Counted from the stretch's first letter, positions 1 to 11,442 are shown. The stretch: 64,000 bases of DNA from Tenebrio molitor (GCF_963966145.1 NC_091049.1:10044001-10108000), one strand, 5' to 3'. The notes: generated by a model not told the origin, from the letters alone. Program-made: numbers and translations.

Positions 1-80
1 CACATAAATACAGGGTAATGCCGGGAACCCACTTGCTCCACGCCACGCGATACCACGCTACACTACGCTACGCGACGGAA

Positions 81-170
81 ATGTGTGCAGACATTTAACA
101 AAGATTTGAAATTTGTGCAGACATTTAACAAAGATTTGAAATGTGTGCAGACATTTAACAAAGATTTGGA
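81..170. repeat. 30-bp minisatellite, three units
   Basis: Three consecutive 30-bp units (81-110, 111-140, 141-170) differ at only one or two positions each. Each carries the core GCAGACATTTAACAAAGAT. The unit length is a multiple of three, so a reading frame crosses it, but nothing else suggests coding. Confidence 0.9.
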
Positions 171-859
171 TGCAATGCGTACTCATTTGTTCCACGCTAT
201 CCGACAACACGCCACACGACGTGGGACGACGTTTGCTCGATCCAACCGTCCAGACTTTTTAGTAAGCGTGTTGAAGCGTGTTGTCCCCCCTCCGTGCTTC
301 TTCTGCCCCGCAGTAGAGATTTTTATACAGGATGAGTGAAATTTTACCACCCGATCGAAAACACCCACTTCTAATCGATTTAAAATTGTCAAAAAGTTCA
401 GGAATGATTGTGTATCGCTGTAGAACATTCTGTAAAAATTTATTTATTTTTTAATGAAACAGGTAAATATTTTGTTTTAAGTCAATAACCGCTACATTAA
501 TTTACATAATTTTTCACTGAGAGTCCTTTCAAACATTTAGGAAAAATTTGGTGTCCCTGAACACATTCCGGTTTTTGAGATAAATGGAATTTGATGTTAA
601 AGTGCAAAATTTAGCTATGATTTATTAGTAAATTGGTCGGTCACTTCCAGAAAAGAGGTTGACATGGATTATTTATGGTACCCCTTATGGACTTAAGAAT
701 TACTAGAAAAGTTCTCAATAGATGTTTAACACTGAGAACAAGACTAATTTTTGAACAATTTCCTTAAAAATTATGATAGCCGTCACAACAGGTAACGTGG
801 CGTGTTAATAATGTGCCTGTTCATTCGACAATGTGAACCCACGCCTACGTTGCATAGCG

Positions 860-1003
860 TATAGTGAAATTTTTTTAATAAACAATTGTCAGTGTCAAAA
901 TGAAGTAAAAAACCATACTGTACCACCCTAAAATTTGGACATATGGACCAGCTGTATAACAATTTGTCACCAAATCATGGTTAAGGTTATGTTCACTTCA
1001 CTT
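860..1003. repeat. Dispersed repeat, copy A
   Basis: This stretch is present again, inverted, at 32957-33095. Shared landmarks are AATAAACAATTGTCA, the ACCACCCTAAAAT block and a GTTCACTTCACTT end. It is non-coding and its family is unknown. Confidence 0.7.
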
Positions 1004-1769
1004 CCCGTACCTTTCTTCCGCGAATTCATTTCAAAACAAATTTAATGAGAAATCAGGAGAAACCTTTTCGAATTTGAAATAAACTCTCGCTCGTTAGGGC
1101 ACAGGTTCAGTTACATAAAAAAATGTTGACACTCAATGTGACCAATTGTATTATCATGAAAATCACAGTTTGGCTCATACCAACAAGACAACGTTTTGAC
1201 AATTGTTTATTAAAAAAATTCAACTGTAGTGTGGCGTGGCGTGGAGCAAGTGGGTTCCCGGCATTATTCACGAGAGGGGTATTTCTGAATTTCTTTTTGC
1301 CGCAACCCATCATACACATTGCAAAAATATCTTCATTTCAAATTTTGAAAATAATTATAACTGAATCCACGATGGTGTTAGTCCTGTCTCTTTGACGTTA
1401 AAGCAAAAAATCTTTGTCAATTGCAAAAATTTGTTTTTACAATAAAGAAAAGACTGGCATGCACCTCATTTATGGAGAGTGTGGAAAGAATTCTGTCGCC
1501 GCTGCGGACGTTTACAAGCCGATGGTAGACACTTCGAACACCTTTTGCATTAACTTAATTCGTTAATTTATTTGTTGAATTTTGATTAAATACAGGTTAT
1601 CTGCCAATCTGACATTTCTGATAAATCTATCCGACTTACTTTGATTTCTAATTTAAAAGAAATAACATATTTGATTTAGTAGTTACTGCCATTGGTATTG
1701 TTGGTTGCGGCAAAATAAAAATTCAGAAGTACCCCTCTCGTGAATAACCCTGTAGTTATTTACATTACC

Positions 1770-1874
1770 ACATGCGTAAGTGAACTTTTTTTTGGCAAGG
1801 AGGTAGTTCAAGACCCGAGGCGATAGCCGAGGGCCGTGAAACCTCCCAGCTTAAAGAAGAAACTTACGCATCGT
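1770..1874. repeat. Hairpin with CGAG-N8-CGAG loop
   Basis: An imperfect palindrome of about 105 bp. The arms start ATGCGTAAGT and end ACTTACGCAT, with a second paired block (GGAGGT / ACCTCC) nearer the loop. The loop reads CCGAGGCGATAGCCGAGG, a pair of CGAG half-sites eight bases apart. The same loop pattern occurs at 48543-48662 and 52679-52806. No gene is attached here. Confidence 0.75.
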
Positions 1875-2624
1875 GTATTGTATTAAATTTTTCCTACTAC
1901 GAAGCACCAACATTTGATAATGTTAAAAGAATAGCAAAAATCGTGCCGTATCGCGACCGTCCTTGGATCTTGGAAGCAAAAACCATAGCAACAGCTTTTA
2001 CAAACATTTTATTTTTCGTCTTCAAACGGCGTGAATTGTGTAAGTGCGTGTAATCACTAATCAGTAATAATGTTAGTTTGATAGTTTGTGGTTATTGGTA
2101 TTTATGCAACAAGCCTTCCCGCAAAATATGGAATTTGACGGAATTGAAGGAGCCGCTGGAATTACGTTAGACTCATTGTTGCCTGTCAAGTCGGGTGAGC
2201 GAAGTTTTCAACAATTTATAAATCACAATACCTGTGAATAAGTAGATTAATTTTCCTTTGTTGTATTCAATTGGACTAATTAAACTACATATTATTATAA
2301 AATGTGTTGCTGTTTTCCATTTAATGATTTGGGTACCTCAATGGAAATTGTCACAAAATAAAATAAATTCTCCTCGTCCCGTAAAGAATGTCCTAGTCGC
2401 GTAAGTATTTTACTTTCGTATTGTTTTAAAATGAAATTATGAATCCATAATGGCTTTGCTTCCAATAGTTTTGTTTGTCACAACTGACCTTTACAAAAAA
2501 GTTTAATTACGAAATAAATACTGTTACATTTTTAAAAAATGCAAGTTTTGTCAATGATTCGATCATCGTGCACACGACGTTTTCCGCCAAAAATAATAAT
2601 AACCCGAATTGAGAGGGGCCAAAC

Positions 2625-2632
2625 TATAAAAG
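2625..2632 (+). promoter_or_regulatory. TATA-like box upstream of GC-rich block
   Basis: TATAAAAG lies immediately before the sudden rise in GC content, a plausible core promoter position. No transcript evidence is available. Confidence 0.35.
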
Positions 2633-3680
2633 GCTGGAGAGAGTGCGGGGAAGGGCTTTTTGTCTTTAGTCTTTGGTCAGGGAGGTCAGATCGGTGCTGG
2701 ACTGTGAAAGGGGCTGAAACGGCGAGTGATTGAACGGCGAGAAAAGGGTGTGGAGACGTCGAGGGTCCGAAGAGGGTGAGGCTGGAAGAAGACTCCAGGA
2801 AGTCCAAATCCAGACGCCGCGGCGCGCCGAGGAGCGGATTTACGGATCCCCGACGTAAGGTCCGTGAAGAACCAAACGCCGGAGTCCGGAGTCAAATTCC
2901 ACGGCCGGATTTCGTCGTCCACCGTGGGCCCGAGGAAGTCCCCGAGGAACGTCCAGGTCTCCAGAGACGTCGACCGCCCCGTGACGATCAAGGCTAGGGT
3001 GATAGAAAAAATTTTTAGTTTTCGCGAAGCCAGCGCGTCGTTTCAGGCAGAACATTTTTTTTTGTTCGGATTCGAGTTATCGGTCTGCTGGTGACCTCGC
3101 CTGCAAACGGCCGGCCAGAGCGATAACATTTTTTTTTTTTGTAAGAGCTCCTGTTTGTTTTATTTCTTTATCTTTTGTGTCCTCGTCCGCCGCGCGACTT
3201 CCTTTTATATTTTGAATTTGGCTTTTTTTTTGGGAAACGAGGTGAGGCCCGTGGAAACGGTCCCGCCGATCGTGGGCGGCGTAGAAGAATAGCCTCGAGG
3301 ACGATATCGGGCTTCGCTTTCGGCTCTCCCTCTTTTTTTTTAATTTAATTTTTGAATACAATTTACCTTTCGAGAGTTTTCCTTCTTTTTTTTTTTCGTC
3401 GCGGCGAGGGCACAACCCTTCATTTTTGTACGTAATTATTGAGTGTGAGAAACGTTTTTTCTAATTCTTGTACTTAAATTGTAGTCGCGGTTTAATTATT
3501 CACACAACATTAGTTCACTATCGCGTTAAAATAAAAAATTATATTATTTTCTTTGAGCATTTGATGACCACGTGACTCTTTAGAATCTTGAATTAAATTC
3601 TTTATCGCGAAGTATGTGATCTTCTTGCATTTACCGATTGGGGAAATGTGCTCTGGACAAAGCGATCTAGTTTAAATTAT

Positions 3681-3690
3681 TATAAAAAGG
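3681..3690 (+). promoter_or_regulatory. Second TATA-like box
   Basis: TATAAAAAGG precedes the second GC-richer stretch at 3710-3960. The arrangement repeats that of the upstream box, which would fit LTR or paralogous promoter structure. This is a motif call only. Confidence 0.3.
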
Positions 3691-4336
3691 GGGACATCTT
3701 AATTCATTATTCGTCGCTTTGGGACTTTCTCTCGGTCGAGGGGAGCTACCGCCAGTGTCCATCGTTCTCAATTAGCTGTTGGTCCGGCGTAGAGCACAAA
3801 GAGCCATCGCCAAATTTAGGTGGATAGTGACCCTTTAGGTACAGCTGACACGTGAAGAGAGGTACCCTTGTAAGTCTGTTAGAACCTTTGCCCTTTTATT
3901 TTACCTTTCATTAGACCAGGCTAGACTGAGAGGTTCCAGAGCATCACGTCGGGTTCAATTTAATTAGGGAAATAATTCAAATCTAAATCGCATCACATAG
4001 TTCGCATCTCAAACTCGTATAATGCTGTTCGCGCCAGAAACTTCTGTATTTGCCCAGCTTAGTCATTTATTCATGAGTCAGATCGCAATTCGTGGGCCGC
4101 GAGTCAAATCTCATTGGGTCAAATTTCCACCAACTTCTGTTATTAAAGTCATTTATTTATTTCTATCATTTGTTGGAACCAAACGCCACCACACTCGATT
4201 ATTTGTAAAATAAAATTTAAGTGAAGTGTGCTCAATCGTTTTAATTCTAATTTTGAGAAACCTTCCGAAGATACGGCCTCTCGTTAGAACCTAATTAAAC
4301 AAAATGAAAAATATAACACAACGTAGGATCCATAAA

Positions 4337-4510
4337 TATTTTTTGTTCGATACCTCCCTAGAAAGTGGGTCTGTATCCATGGTTACCAGTGGGTGAAGAT
4401 TCCACTTTCGCTCATTCTCTTTCGCTCACGTACTTTCTCTCACGCATAATTGAAATTCGATTTTATGAAAAAGAATTTGTATATTGAAAATAATTACATA
4501 CCAATAATAA
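4337..4510. repeat. Dispersed repeat, shared with 52808-52960
   Basis: The two copies share GTGAGTCTGTAT-like text, GTTACCAGTGGGT, CACTTTCG and GAATTTGTATATTGAAA in the same order and orientation. It is non-coding. Confidence 0.7.
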
Positions 4511-4513
4511 CTA

Positions 4514-4721
4514 AACGTTATTCACGTGGAGTTGAACATTTCAAGGTCAAATAATTTTATTTTTTGGCTCTGCAATTATGTTTTGTAAATAGTGACATGC
4601 AGCTAACCAACATAATGCGAATTTAGCAATGCTCAATCCAACGTGAACGGTATTTACCTGCATGTGACTATTTGCAAAATTATTTGACCTTGAAATGTTC
4701 AATTCAACGTGAATAACGTAT
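4514..4721. mobile_element. Palindromic MITE
   Basis: The left arm (4514-4555) and right arm (4677-4721) are near-perfect reverse complements, beginning ACGTTATTCACGT. A second inner pair contains the GTGACATGCA / TGCATGTGAC blocks. The arm sequence resembles the termini of the 14947-16057 element (ATTCACGTTGGA, then TCAAATAATT), so the two are probably related non-autonomous DNA transposons. Confidence 0.75.
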
Positions 4722-4837
4722 ACAGTGCGTTTTTTTGAGACTGGCCAGAGGGTTTTACATGCTAATTTTTCACCCCCTGTTAACTTTTATTTTTGTGAAA
4801 ATTACAAAACCTAGCGCTGTTTTTAGATTAAACAATT

Positions 4838-5250
4838 TCGTATCCCACCTCCACCCAGCGGCACGGCAATTTTGCCGGAGTACATACACTATTACGGATA
4901 TTACTATCAAGTAATAGTGCAGTGCTTATCAACATAATTACCGGCGTCTTGCCTCCGCATTTTGACTTTGTTGTGTATTATGTTCTGTGTCAATGTTAAG
5001 GAACTTCCTCACGATGTGACATGAGTATAATAATATACCTTTTTGAATTTCAACTACCAATGTGTTATCTAAATCCCGTTGCTGAAATTACAAGTGGTAA
5101 AATCGAAATTTTTTCTAAACACCAAAGATTTCTCATAGCAATGGAGAGTTCTAAATATTTATTAATGTTTGTGTTATATGTCTGTGTTATATTATGTGAA
5201 TTTGGAACAGCTATATCTAAAAGATATGCTTGCTTTTGTTGTTTATTTAT
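4838..5250 (-). mobile_element. R4/Dong-like LINE, 3' fragment
   Basis: Read on the minus strand, this matches the end of the long plus-strand LINE at 43968-45940, including the last part of its C-terminal endonuclease domain and the GC-rich 3' untranslated tail with CGGCAATTTTGCCGGAG. It is the downstream half of a copy whose upstream half is at 6045-6275; the two are separated by a later insertion. Coding here is decayed by substitutions and a frameshift. Confidence 0.85.
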
Positions 5251-5257
5251 AGCTATT

Positions 5258-5377
5258 AAGACAACAAGGGTTTTATAGACGATTTAAAAATCGAGATCGT
5301 AGTTTAAATCAGAGCGACCGCAGGGAGCGAGGATTTAATAGATCGAGATTTTTAAACTATAAAACACGCGTTGTCTT
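5258..5377. repeat. 120-bp hairpin at the element's left end
   Basis: The arms pair in four blocks: AAGACAAC / GTTGTCTT, GTTTTATA / TATAAAAC, GATTTAAAAATCGAGATC / GATCGAGATTTTTAAAC and GTTTAAATC / GATTTAA. The loop contains CGACCGCAGGGAGCGAGG. A Crypton-like exon begins about 150 bp downstream. Confidence 0.8.
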
Positions 5378-5530
5378 CAAGATTTTTTCTAAAATTAACA
5401 TCTTATCAGAAATTTTAATAAATTCAGAAATTATTCGAGGCGCGTCACAATACACAAAATGCGGAGGTTGCCGTGAGTACTATGGTAATAATATCAACAA
5501 ATTTGGAAAAAAACAATTTTCATCGTTGAA

Positions 5531-5696
5531 ATGTGCCAAAACGTTCCAGAAGAAATAAGAAAAAAAGGGGCAACTTGTTACCAATGAAGTCTAAAAGTGG
5601 ATACGAAAAGGTGTTTGTTTCGTTTCAAGGCCGGAACAATAAAAAAAGCATCACGGAGGTAACGGAAGATGCCATTTTGGCTTTTTTTGATATGGG
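5531..5696 (+). pseudogene. Crypton-type recombinase, N-terminal exon remnant
   Basis: From an ATG at 5531 the frame breaks near the G-run at 5566-5569. After it the translation runs NLLPMKSKSGYEKVFVSF and ends at a consensus splice donor GGGTAAGT (5697). The [L/V]-P-x-K-S-[R/K]-x-x-Y pattern is shared with the N-terminal exons at 18.9, 11.9 and 52.4 kb, which precede tyrosine-recombinase cores. It would be the DNA-binding 'core-binding' helical domain of the recombinase. No catalytic domain survives downstream. Assignment rests on that short motif and the splice donor, so confidence is moderate. Confidence 0.5.
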
Positions 5697-6044
5697 GTAA
5701 GTGTGTAGAACTTCATTAAAAGTTAATTCACACTACGGCAAGAATCATTTGAAGAAAATGTAAAGATTGCCAGTTTTCGATGGCCGGGCACTTGCATTGG
5801 ATGAAACAGCAGAAGTTGAAGAAGAAGATGTTAGGAGCACGAAGCTAATGTGGCAGTTCCAATTCAATAATTGTACTTTTCACTTTTGTGATAATTACTT
5901 GAATAATATGTGTGAGCGTATTTTATGACTCTATAAGATACGTTGCTATTGACGACGTGTCTTATAGAGAAAAGCGTATTTTATGGGAAACATAAGGTGT
6001 GAGCTCAAATGCACCATGGAAACAGTATAAGATATTAGTGTTAG

Positions 6045-6275
6045 AAAAAAATTATAATGTCTGGTCTGTTATGCTTAATATGGATGTCAGTTAAAATTGT
6101 TCTATCAAAATATAACTTGTAACTGTCATTTTCCAAACAACTTTCTGGTGTATAACTATAATGTGGTTGTGTATTCTTTAATAAATTGAATTTAACAGCT
6201 AAATTCATGTGTATAATTTTAGCGAATATATCGTGACGTTTTTTATATTCGCTTTGAGCCAAAACGGTGCAAGTA
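6045..6275 (-). pseudogene. R4/Dong-like LINE, endonuclease-domain fragment
   Basis: The minus-strand translation runs parallel to residues about 415-475 of the long LINE protein at 44053-45837 (QSEYKKRHDIFAKIIHMNLA, then HNRPDIII), with few differences. RPD is the first part of the PD-(D/E)XK restriction-like endonuclease motif. It belongs to the same copy as 4838-5250. Confidence 0.9.
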
Positions 6276-6344
6276 TTATCTAGTCATTTACTACATTTTG
6301 TAATACCTAAATAGTTGTAATAGACAATTTACAAATAAAATGTT

Positions 6345-8354
6345 ATTTAATAATAATAATAATTTATTATCCAACAGTAGGTACACACTACTAATTACAG
6401 GATAACATTATTTAACTAAAATATAATTAACTCAGTCGAAATACAATAATAACAAATTAACAAAAAAAGAAATAAGAGAGAAAAAAACAAAAATCTAATA
6501 CTAAAGAAAGAAATTACTCATTCACGCCCAAAACTGACCAAATTTTCTAATACCTTATCTTTAATCTGTTTTAATGTGGAACAAAAAATGTCAACATTAC
6601 AGCAATAGGTATTCACTTTGCGGCACATTTCAACTAGGGGTCCATTAGCACAGTGACGAGTATTGACATATGGCAAGTAAAAAGTTAACGTACTCCTGCT
6701 GTTCAGTCTAGGAACATTAAAGTTCAAAGATTAAATTAAATTTTCATCCCATATAGAATTGTTTATAATTTTACAAACAAAAATAATTTGACCTAGTGTA
6801 CGGCGATCATTTATCGATATATAATCAAACTCATTTAATAAATTATTATAACAATATCCATGGGCCAAATCCTCATGATAACGACGATAATACAATGTTT
6901 TAAGAAATTTTCTCTGAACAGCTTCAAGCATATGAATGTATTTTTGGTAGGTTGGACTCCATACAATGAAACAATACTCTAACTTGCTACGAATAAAAGC
7001 ATTGTAAAAAGTTTTTAAAACATTGGAATCAAAGGAAACAGTGTTCCGTGTAAGAAATCCTAAAAGGTTGTAACAATGATTTGTGATATATTCAATGTGG
7101 GCATTAAATGTCAACTTACAGTCAAAATACACACCAAGATCTTTAATTTTTCACAACGTTCTAACAACTGACCATCTATGCTATAATTGTACAAGACAGG
7201 GTTAGCTTTACGAGAGAATGCCATGACTTTACATTTGTTAATATTCAAAGCTAACTTGTTATTCTTGCACCAATTTTCAATACTTTCAATATTAAGTTGT
7301 AAAGTGTCACAATCTGTGTAAGCATTAATAATATTAAATTTTTTTAAGTCATCCGCGTACAAAAGAGATTTTAAAGTAGTACAGTTCACAAGATCACTTA
7401 TAAACATAGCAGCGGCCCAAGAACTGAACCCTGCGGTACCCCACTCGTTGAAATATACTCAACTGATCTGAAACCCTTATATTCAACATAATTACGTCTA
7501 TCAGTGAGATATGATTTAATTAACAATACCAAATCATATGAGATTCCAAAGTTTTGCAGTTTACGCAAGATAATTGAATGATGATCCATGTCAAAAGCCT
7601 TTGAAAAGTCGCAGTAAATAGCATCGACCTGAAAACGATTGTCAAGAGCTTTAGATACATAATCAGACCCCTAAAAAACCCATACTGTGAAATAAATATA
7701 CTCCCAGCAACATGACTGTACATGAATTTATGTAATATAAACTCAAAAATCTTAGCAAAACGACAGATTAAGGAAATGGGTCGATAATTGAGTATTTCAT
7801 TCTTGTTACCGTTTTTAAATACTGGAGTTATTCTGGAAATTTTCCAGCATTCTGGAAATTCTTTACGCTTTAGTATAAGATTATAAATATGTAATAAAGG
7901 TACAACAAGCACTAATTTACAGTCCTTAGCCATAAATGACGGAAACATATCCGGACCCATAGTAAACGAATCTTTTAATAAATCTATGGCTCCAAATACC
8001 TACATCAGATTCACAAAAAAAATTCAAAATTAAATTATTACTTAAAGTCGAGTAATCAAGATCCGAGATACCATGATCAGAAGCAGGATTTGAAAAGACT
8101 GATCTAAAATGCATAGCAAAGCCATTTACAATACTAGGTAGTGAATCTAATACCGTATCATTCTGTAACATAATACCAGGAATCCTACTATGCTCTTTTA
8201 TTTTATTAATATATGACCATAATTTTTCAGGCTGAGATATCAGATTCTTATTTAATGACAAAATACAGGGTGGTCCCGATATAACCTGCCAAAAAAATTC
8301 TGGGTCATTAGAAGGATCTAACAAGTCCAAAAAACCCCTTTTCATTAGGTCCAA
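6345..8354 (-). pseudogene. Jockey/CR1-like LINE reverse transcriptase, decayed
   Basis: Minus-strand reading frames in several phases together give a non-LTR reverse transcriptase. There is a linker region (8354-7926), fingers with NYRPISLI (about 7790), palm with SGVPQGSVLGPLL (about 7430), the YADD catalytic box (about 7350), and a thumb ending LNINKCKVMAF. The C-terminal part with a VYWSPT-like block and the R-T-L-x-x-Y tail runs to 6518. The 3' end carries a (TAA)n tail (6346-6363 on the plus strand as ATT/AAT units). Several frameshifts and stops make it inactive. It is a different subfamily from the LINE at 41.6-43.9 kb. Clade between Jockey and CR1 is not resolved. Confidence 0.85.
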
Positions 8355-9419
8355 AATAATGGGGGTAAATTAACCCCTATCCACACCCATTCGACGCTGC
8401 TGATCACAAAAATACGTACCTACTCAGGAATTAATTGTTGGTGTTTGTAAGGATGACAGTATCTAAGCAACATAGGTACCTGGATCGTTTATGACAAATC
8501 TCAAATCTGACAAACTAAATCAAATTAATGACATTTATTGAAAACGCTGTACACTGTGTGCGTTAATTCACCAGCTTATTTAGGTACAAAAGCTGATTTT
8601 GTAGACTGAGATGAATGAGTAATAAATGAAGTGGTGTTCCTCAATGTGTAAATAAATGTAGAGGTAGTGTGTGCAAAATTGTGGAAGAACTGTGTAATAA
8701 GAGTATCGTCTTAATTGTGGTTAAATAGCCAAAATAATGTATTGAATAAATTTATTTACACTTTACATATTCGTACTTTCAACTCTAACCCCTTATCTCC
8801 CTTGCCGCCGAGGACATCCCCCAGGTCACGGGCACCATCCCCGGAGGATCCCGCCTTCACCAGGTGGTCCCCTTGTACATAGTGTAAATAAAGGTTTTGC
8901 GACGACTGTTTGTTTCCCCCCCTTACCCCGCGCCCTGACAGCTGACCCCTGGACGCCGTCACTCCGCAGAGCTACCCCGGCCGTGTGGCGTCCCACCACA
9001 GCCGAAAAAAGGGACTGGCGCTCGAGGCATACCGCGACCGACCGGCGTCAAATCGCATCCCGTGACGTCACCTCCGGAAGTGAACGTCACAACGTGATAA
9101 CATTGCCCATACATTAGCAACATATCTGTGAGCTCATTATTTTCGTAGTGATAAAGCCATTCCGAATAATTAGATGACAACTCTGACAGTATTTTTGATT
9201 AACGTCCATGCTCATTTGATTTTTTTTGTCAATTCTAATTTCTAACAAATCAGCGCAAATTTTGAGCAGGACCGGTTTCAAAAATTTCAAAAAAATTAAC
9301 TTATTGTGTCTTCATTGCCGTACACATTTTACTAAGGTGACTTTGGCTAAAACTCTTTAGAATAACGCATACTATCACATGTTAAAAGGAACACTTCAAC
9401 TTCGAAAACACCCTGTATA
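8355..9419. other. Insertion between RT and endonuclease LINE pieces
   Basis: This stretch separates the reverse transcriptase part of the LINE from an endonuclease fragment of the same orientation. It holds a GC-rich segment (8790-9080) without recognisable coding, TTTATTTACACTTT (8751) and GTGTAAATAAAGG (8881) as a loose inverted pair, and at its right end an ACAGGGTGTTTTCGAAG terminus (about 9417, minus strand), the style of another TA-target MITE that cut into the endonuclease. Confidence 0.4.
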
Positions 9420-9604
9420 GTAAAAGAACTACTACTTGGACAAAAAATTAAATCTAAGCGTCTCCTATTTACATTCAAGACATCGTTAATTTGTATTGCC
9501 TCCACAGAGCTCATGAAGTTGGTAATACAATTTGAAAGTGGGCATATTTGATTATCCAATAGTGGTACGTTAAAATCTCCAGCAAGAACAAAGTTTGCGT
9601 CAAA
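9420..9604 (-). pseudogene. LINE AP endonuclease fragment (downstream half)
   Basis: The minus-strand translation contains FVLAGDFNVPLLDN, the GDFN box of apurinic-type endonucleases in LINEs, and RRRLDLIFC, the later catalytic block. It stops abruptly at the MITE terminus at 9420. On its upstream side it is interrupted by the mariner at 9605-11021 and resumes at 11022. Confidence 0.85.
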
Positions 9605-11021
9605 TACAGAGTGATCAACAAGAAACCAAATCAAGAGTGCTACCTCATCTTTTGTTTTATCGAAACGTATTTCTAACGAGGATCAGCCGCTTTTATTTAC
9701 TTGCTGTGCACTCGTTTTGTTGGTTGCCTACCTCTCAAAAATCTATTATTAATTGCCTTTATAAATTTTTTGTAATTCATGAATAATAGATTTAAAAGCA
9801 AGTTATAATTAATTATTATTTATTATTGATTAAGGAAAAAACACACAGTTACACAAAATTCCTTCATAAGGCACAATCTTGAGTTACAAAATTTTAAAAA
9901 TAATTATTTTTCACAATTCTTTGTTTTGTTGTTTTCTGTAAGAAAAGTGTAAAAGTTATTTATTATTCTCTAATTTTTGGGTAATTGAGAACTTACTCGT
10001 ATTTTTCTAGCAATGTTTAAAACATTTAAATTACTCCAAGGTCAAAAAATAAGTTTTCACAAAAACTGCTCAAAATGTTCTCCATTGTGGTCCAGACAGA
10101 ATCAAACTCGCCTCTCATAATTTCAAAAACCCTTATGAATCTGTCAATTTGTTTAGGGTAATGTGTGGGTTTTATTTCTTGCAACACACAAAGGGAAACA
10201 AATTAATATCCTTCTTAAAAATTTTCTGATAAGTGCCATAACACAATTTAACTTGCTGTCTTAAACGCCTTATGAAAGTTGAGGGATGTTCCTTGATAAT
10301 TTGTCGAACATTTTGCACCATTTCTAAAATTTGAACTAAGGACTGACCTGACTTCTTCTTAATGATGGATTATGATGTGCTAAAATTAGGCACTATAATT
10401 TAAAGACATTGATAAACTTATTCATAACCAATACCATCAGGTTCGGACATCTGGCTTGAAATTCTTCGGTGTAAGGGGGTACAAAGTAAGGCCAGTCTTC
10501 ATTTTCTTGTTTCACCCTCTTTCGAAAATAATCTAATAAAAATGCCTTCTCTTTAATGGTAAAACCCATTTTACAACTTATTCTGGGATAATTATTGCTT
10601 ACAACTTCAATAAACGTCTGTAAACTTTGCCGAAATCGAAGATTTGTTTTCTAGGTTAAATCACTTAAATTATCAACAACAACAACCTTGAATTTTGAAA
10701 TGTGACATTTCAACGAAGCATCTCCGTACCAGTGGCGTCGCGTTTGGCAATAAAGATGATAATTTACTTACTCTTACAAATGTGAAATGTTGCTCTTGTT
10801 AATCTTATAAATTGTTTCCCTTATCTTATAATAATAATAAATGCACAATTATAATTCCAACGTCTAAAATTCATAAGGTATCATTTTTTATTAAATAGCG
10901 TTTGAGACCATAAATTGTCTACGCCCATGTTTTCACCGCTCATGTGCATATGATTTTGCTACGACGTGACCGATAATTTGCAACGCTTGCTCTGATTTGG
11001 ATTCTTGTTGATCACTCTGTA
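9605..11021 (-). mobile_element. Mariner-family element, degenerate
   Basis: Terminal inverted repeats CAGAGTGATCAACAAGAA (9607) and the reverse complement ending at 11019 are flanked by TA. The inside carries minus-strand transposase relics. A helix-turn-helix-like part opens MGFTIKEKAFLLDYFRKRV (from 10570). Further on, RRLRQQVKLCYGTY (about 10260) is typical of insect mariner-type transposases. Stops and frameshifts are frequent and no catalytic triad remains. Related termini are seen on the MITEs at 30271, 30746 and 34246. Confidence 0.8.
10050..10582 (-). pseudogene. Mariner-type transposase remnant
   Basis: This is the coding relic of the 9605-11021 element. An open stretch covers about 10572-10397 and a second, in another phase, about 10390-10190. 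The second contains the helix-rich segment that in insect mariner transposases lies between the DNA-binding domain and the catalytic core. A stop and a frame change separate the two. The DDE/D core is missing or unreadable. Confidence 0.6.
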
Positions 11022-11075
11022 TATGACAGAGCTCGAGCTTCTCAAAAGAAATATTTGCAAAAAATAGTGTGAACA
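11022..11075 (-). pseudogene. LINE endonuclease fragment (upstream half)
   Basis: About 18 codons (ISFEKLELCHI) in the same frame as the endonuclease piece at 9604 once the TA-flanked mariner is skipped. The LINE cannot be followed further upstream. Confidence 0.6.
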
Positions 11076-11442
11076 TTAATATTTTTTACATTTTATAACG
11101 ATATATTCATTATTTATGTTATAACAAGTTTCTTTACTTTAATAAAAATTAAATGAAATGTTCAAAATGGCCTCCAGAGGCAGTTAAGCAATTACACAAT
11201 TACATATCAAAATTACAAATGTCAGGTGAAATTTTAGCCTACTGAAAATTTAAAATTGGAGCAAACGGAATTCAAAAAATGTCTTTTTGCTAACTTATTC
11301 CTTGATTCTGGTTATTAAATTGAAGTTGTTTCAATACATTATTATATCCCACAACTTTACTACAAAACTGGGTTGAATATTTTCATGACAAAAGTTAACA
11401 GGGGGTTGAAAAATGTAGCTTGTAAAAACCTTTTGGCCAGTC

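Larger units (their letters stand above)
10..1754. repeat. Nested MITE-like inverted-repeat block
   Basis: The block opens with TACAGGGTAAT and closes with AATAACCCTGTA, a terminal inverted repeat style common in insect TA-target MITEs. Inside it, 17-48 is the reverse complement of 1234-1265, and 1264-1305 is the reverse complement of 1704-1745. This implies at least two elements of related families nested or abutted rather than one simple MITE. No convincing protein is encoded. The exact element borders are my inference; the inverted arms are seen directly. Confidence 0.55.
2530..4300. other. GC-rich block, unassigned
   Basis: Base composition shifts sharply to GC-rich between about 2630 and 3330, with a second moderately GC-rich stretch at 3700-3960. 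Short reading frames exist on both strands, but none resembles a known protein and none has a clear start or splicing. The block also has two TATA-like boxes on the plus strand. A long LTR of a retrotransposon or the 5' region of a host gene are the two readings I consider; I cannot decide. Confidence 0.3.
5251..6043 (+). mobile_element. Crypton-like insertion splitting the LINE
   Basis: About 790 bp separate two LINE fragments that are contiguous in the longer copy at 45.4-45.5 kb, so this DNA was inserted (only a few LINE bases are lost at the break). It starts with a 120-bp hairpin (5258-5377), carries a Crypton-type N-terminal exon (5531-5696), and has a small hairpin near its end (5929-5967, CTCTATAAGA / TCTTATAGAG). 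No long terminal inverted repeats are visible, as expected for Cryptons. Confidence 0.55.

Noticed and set aside
2532..3415. Multiple short frames in the GC-rich block
   Set aside because: High GC lowers stop density; the translations are rich in Arg/Pro/Ser without motifs, and none agrees between strands or with splice signals.
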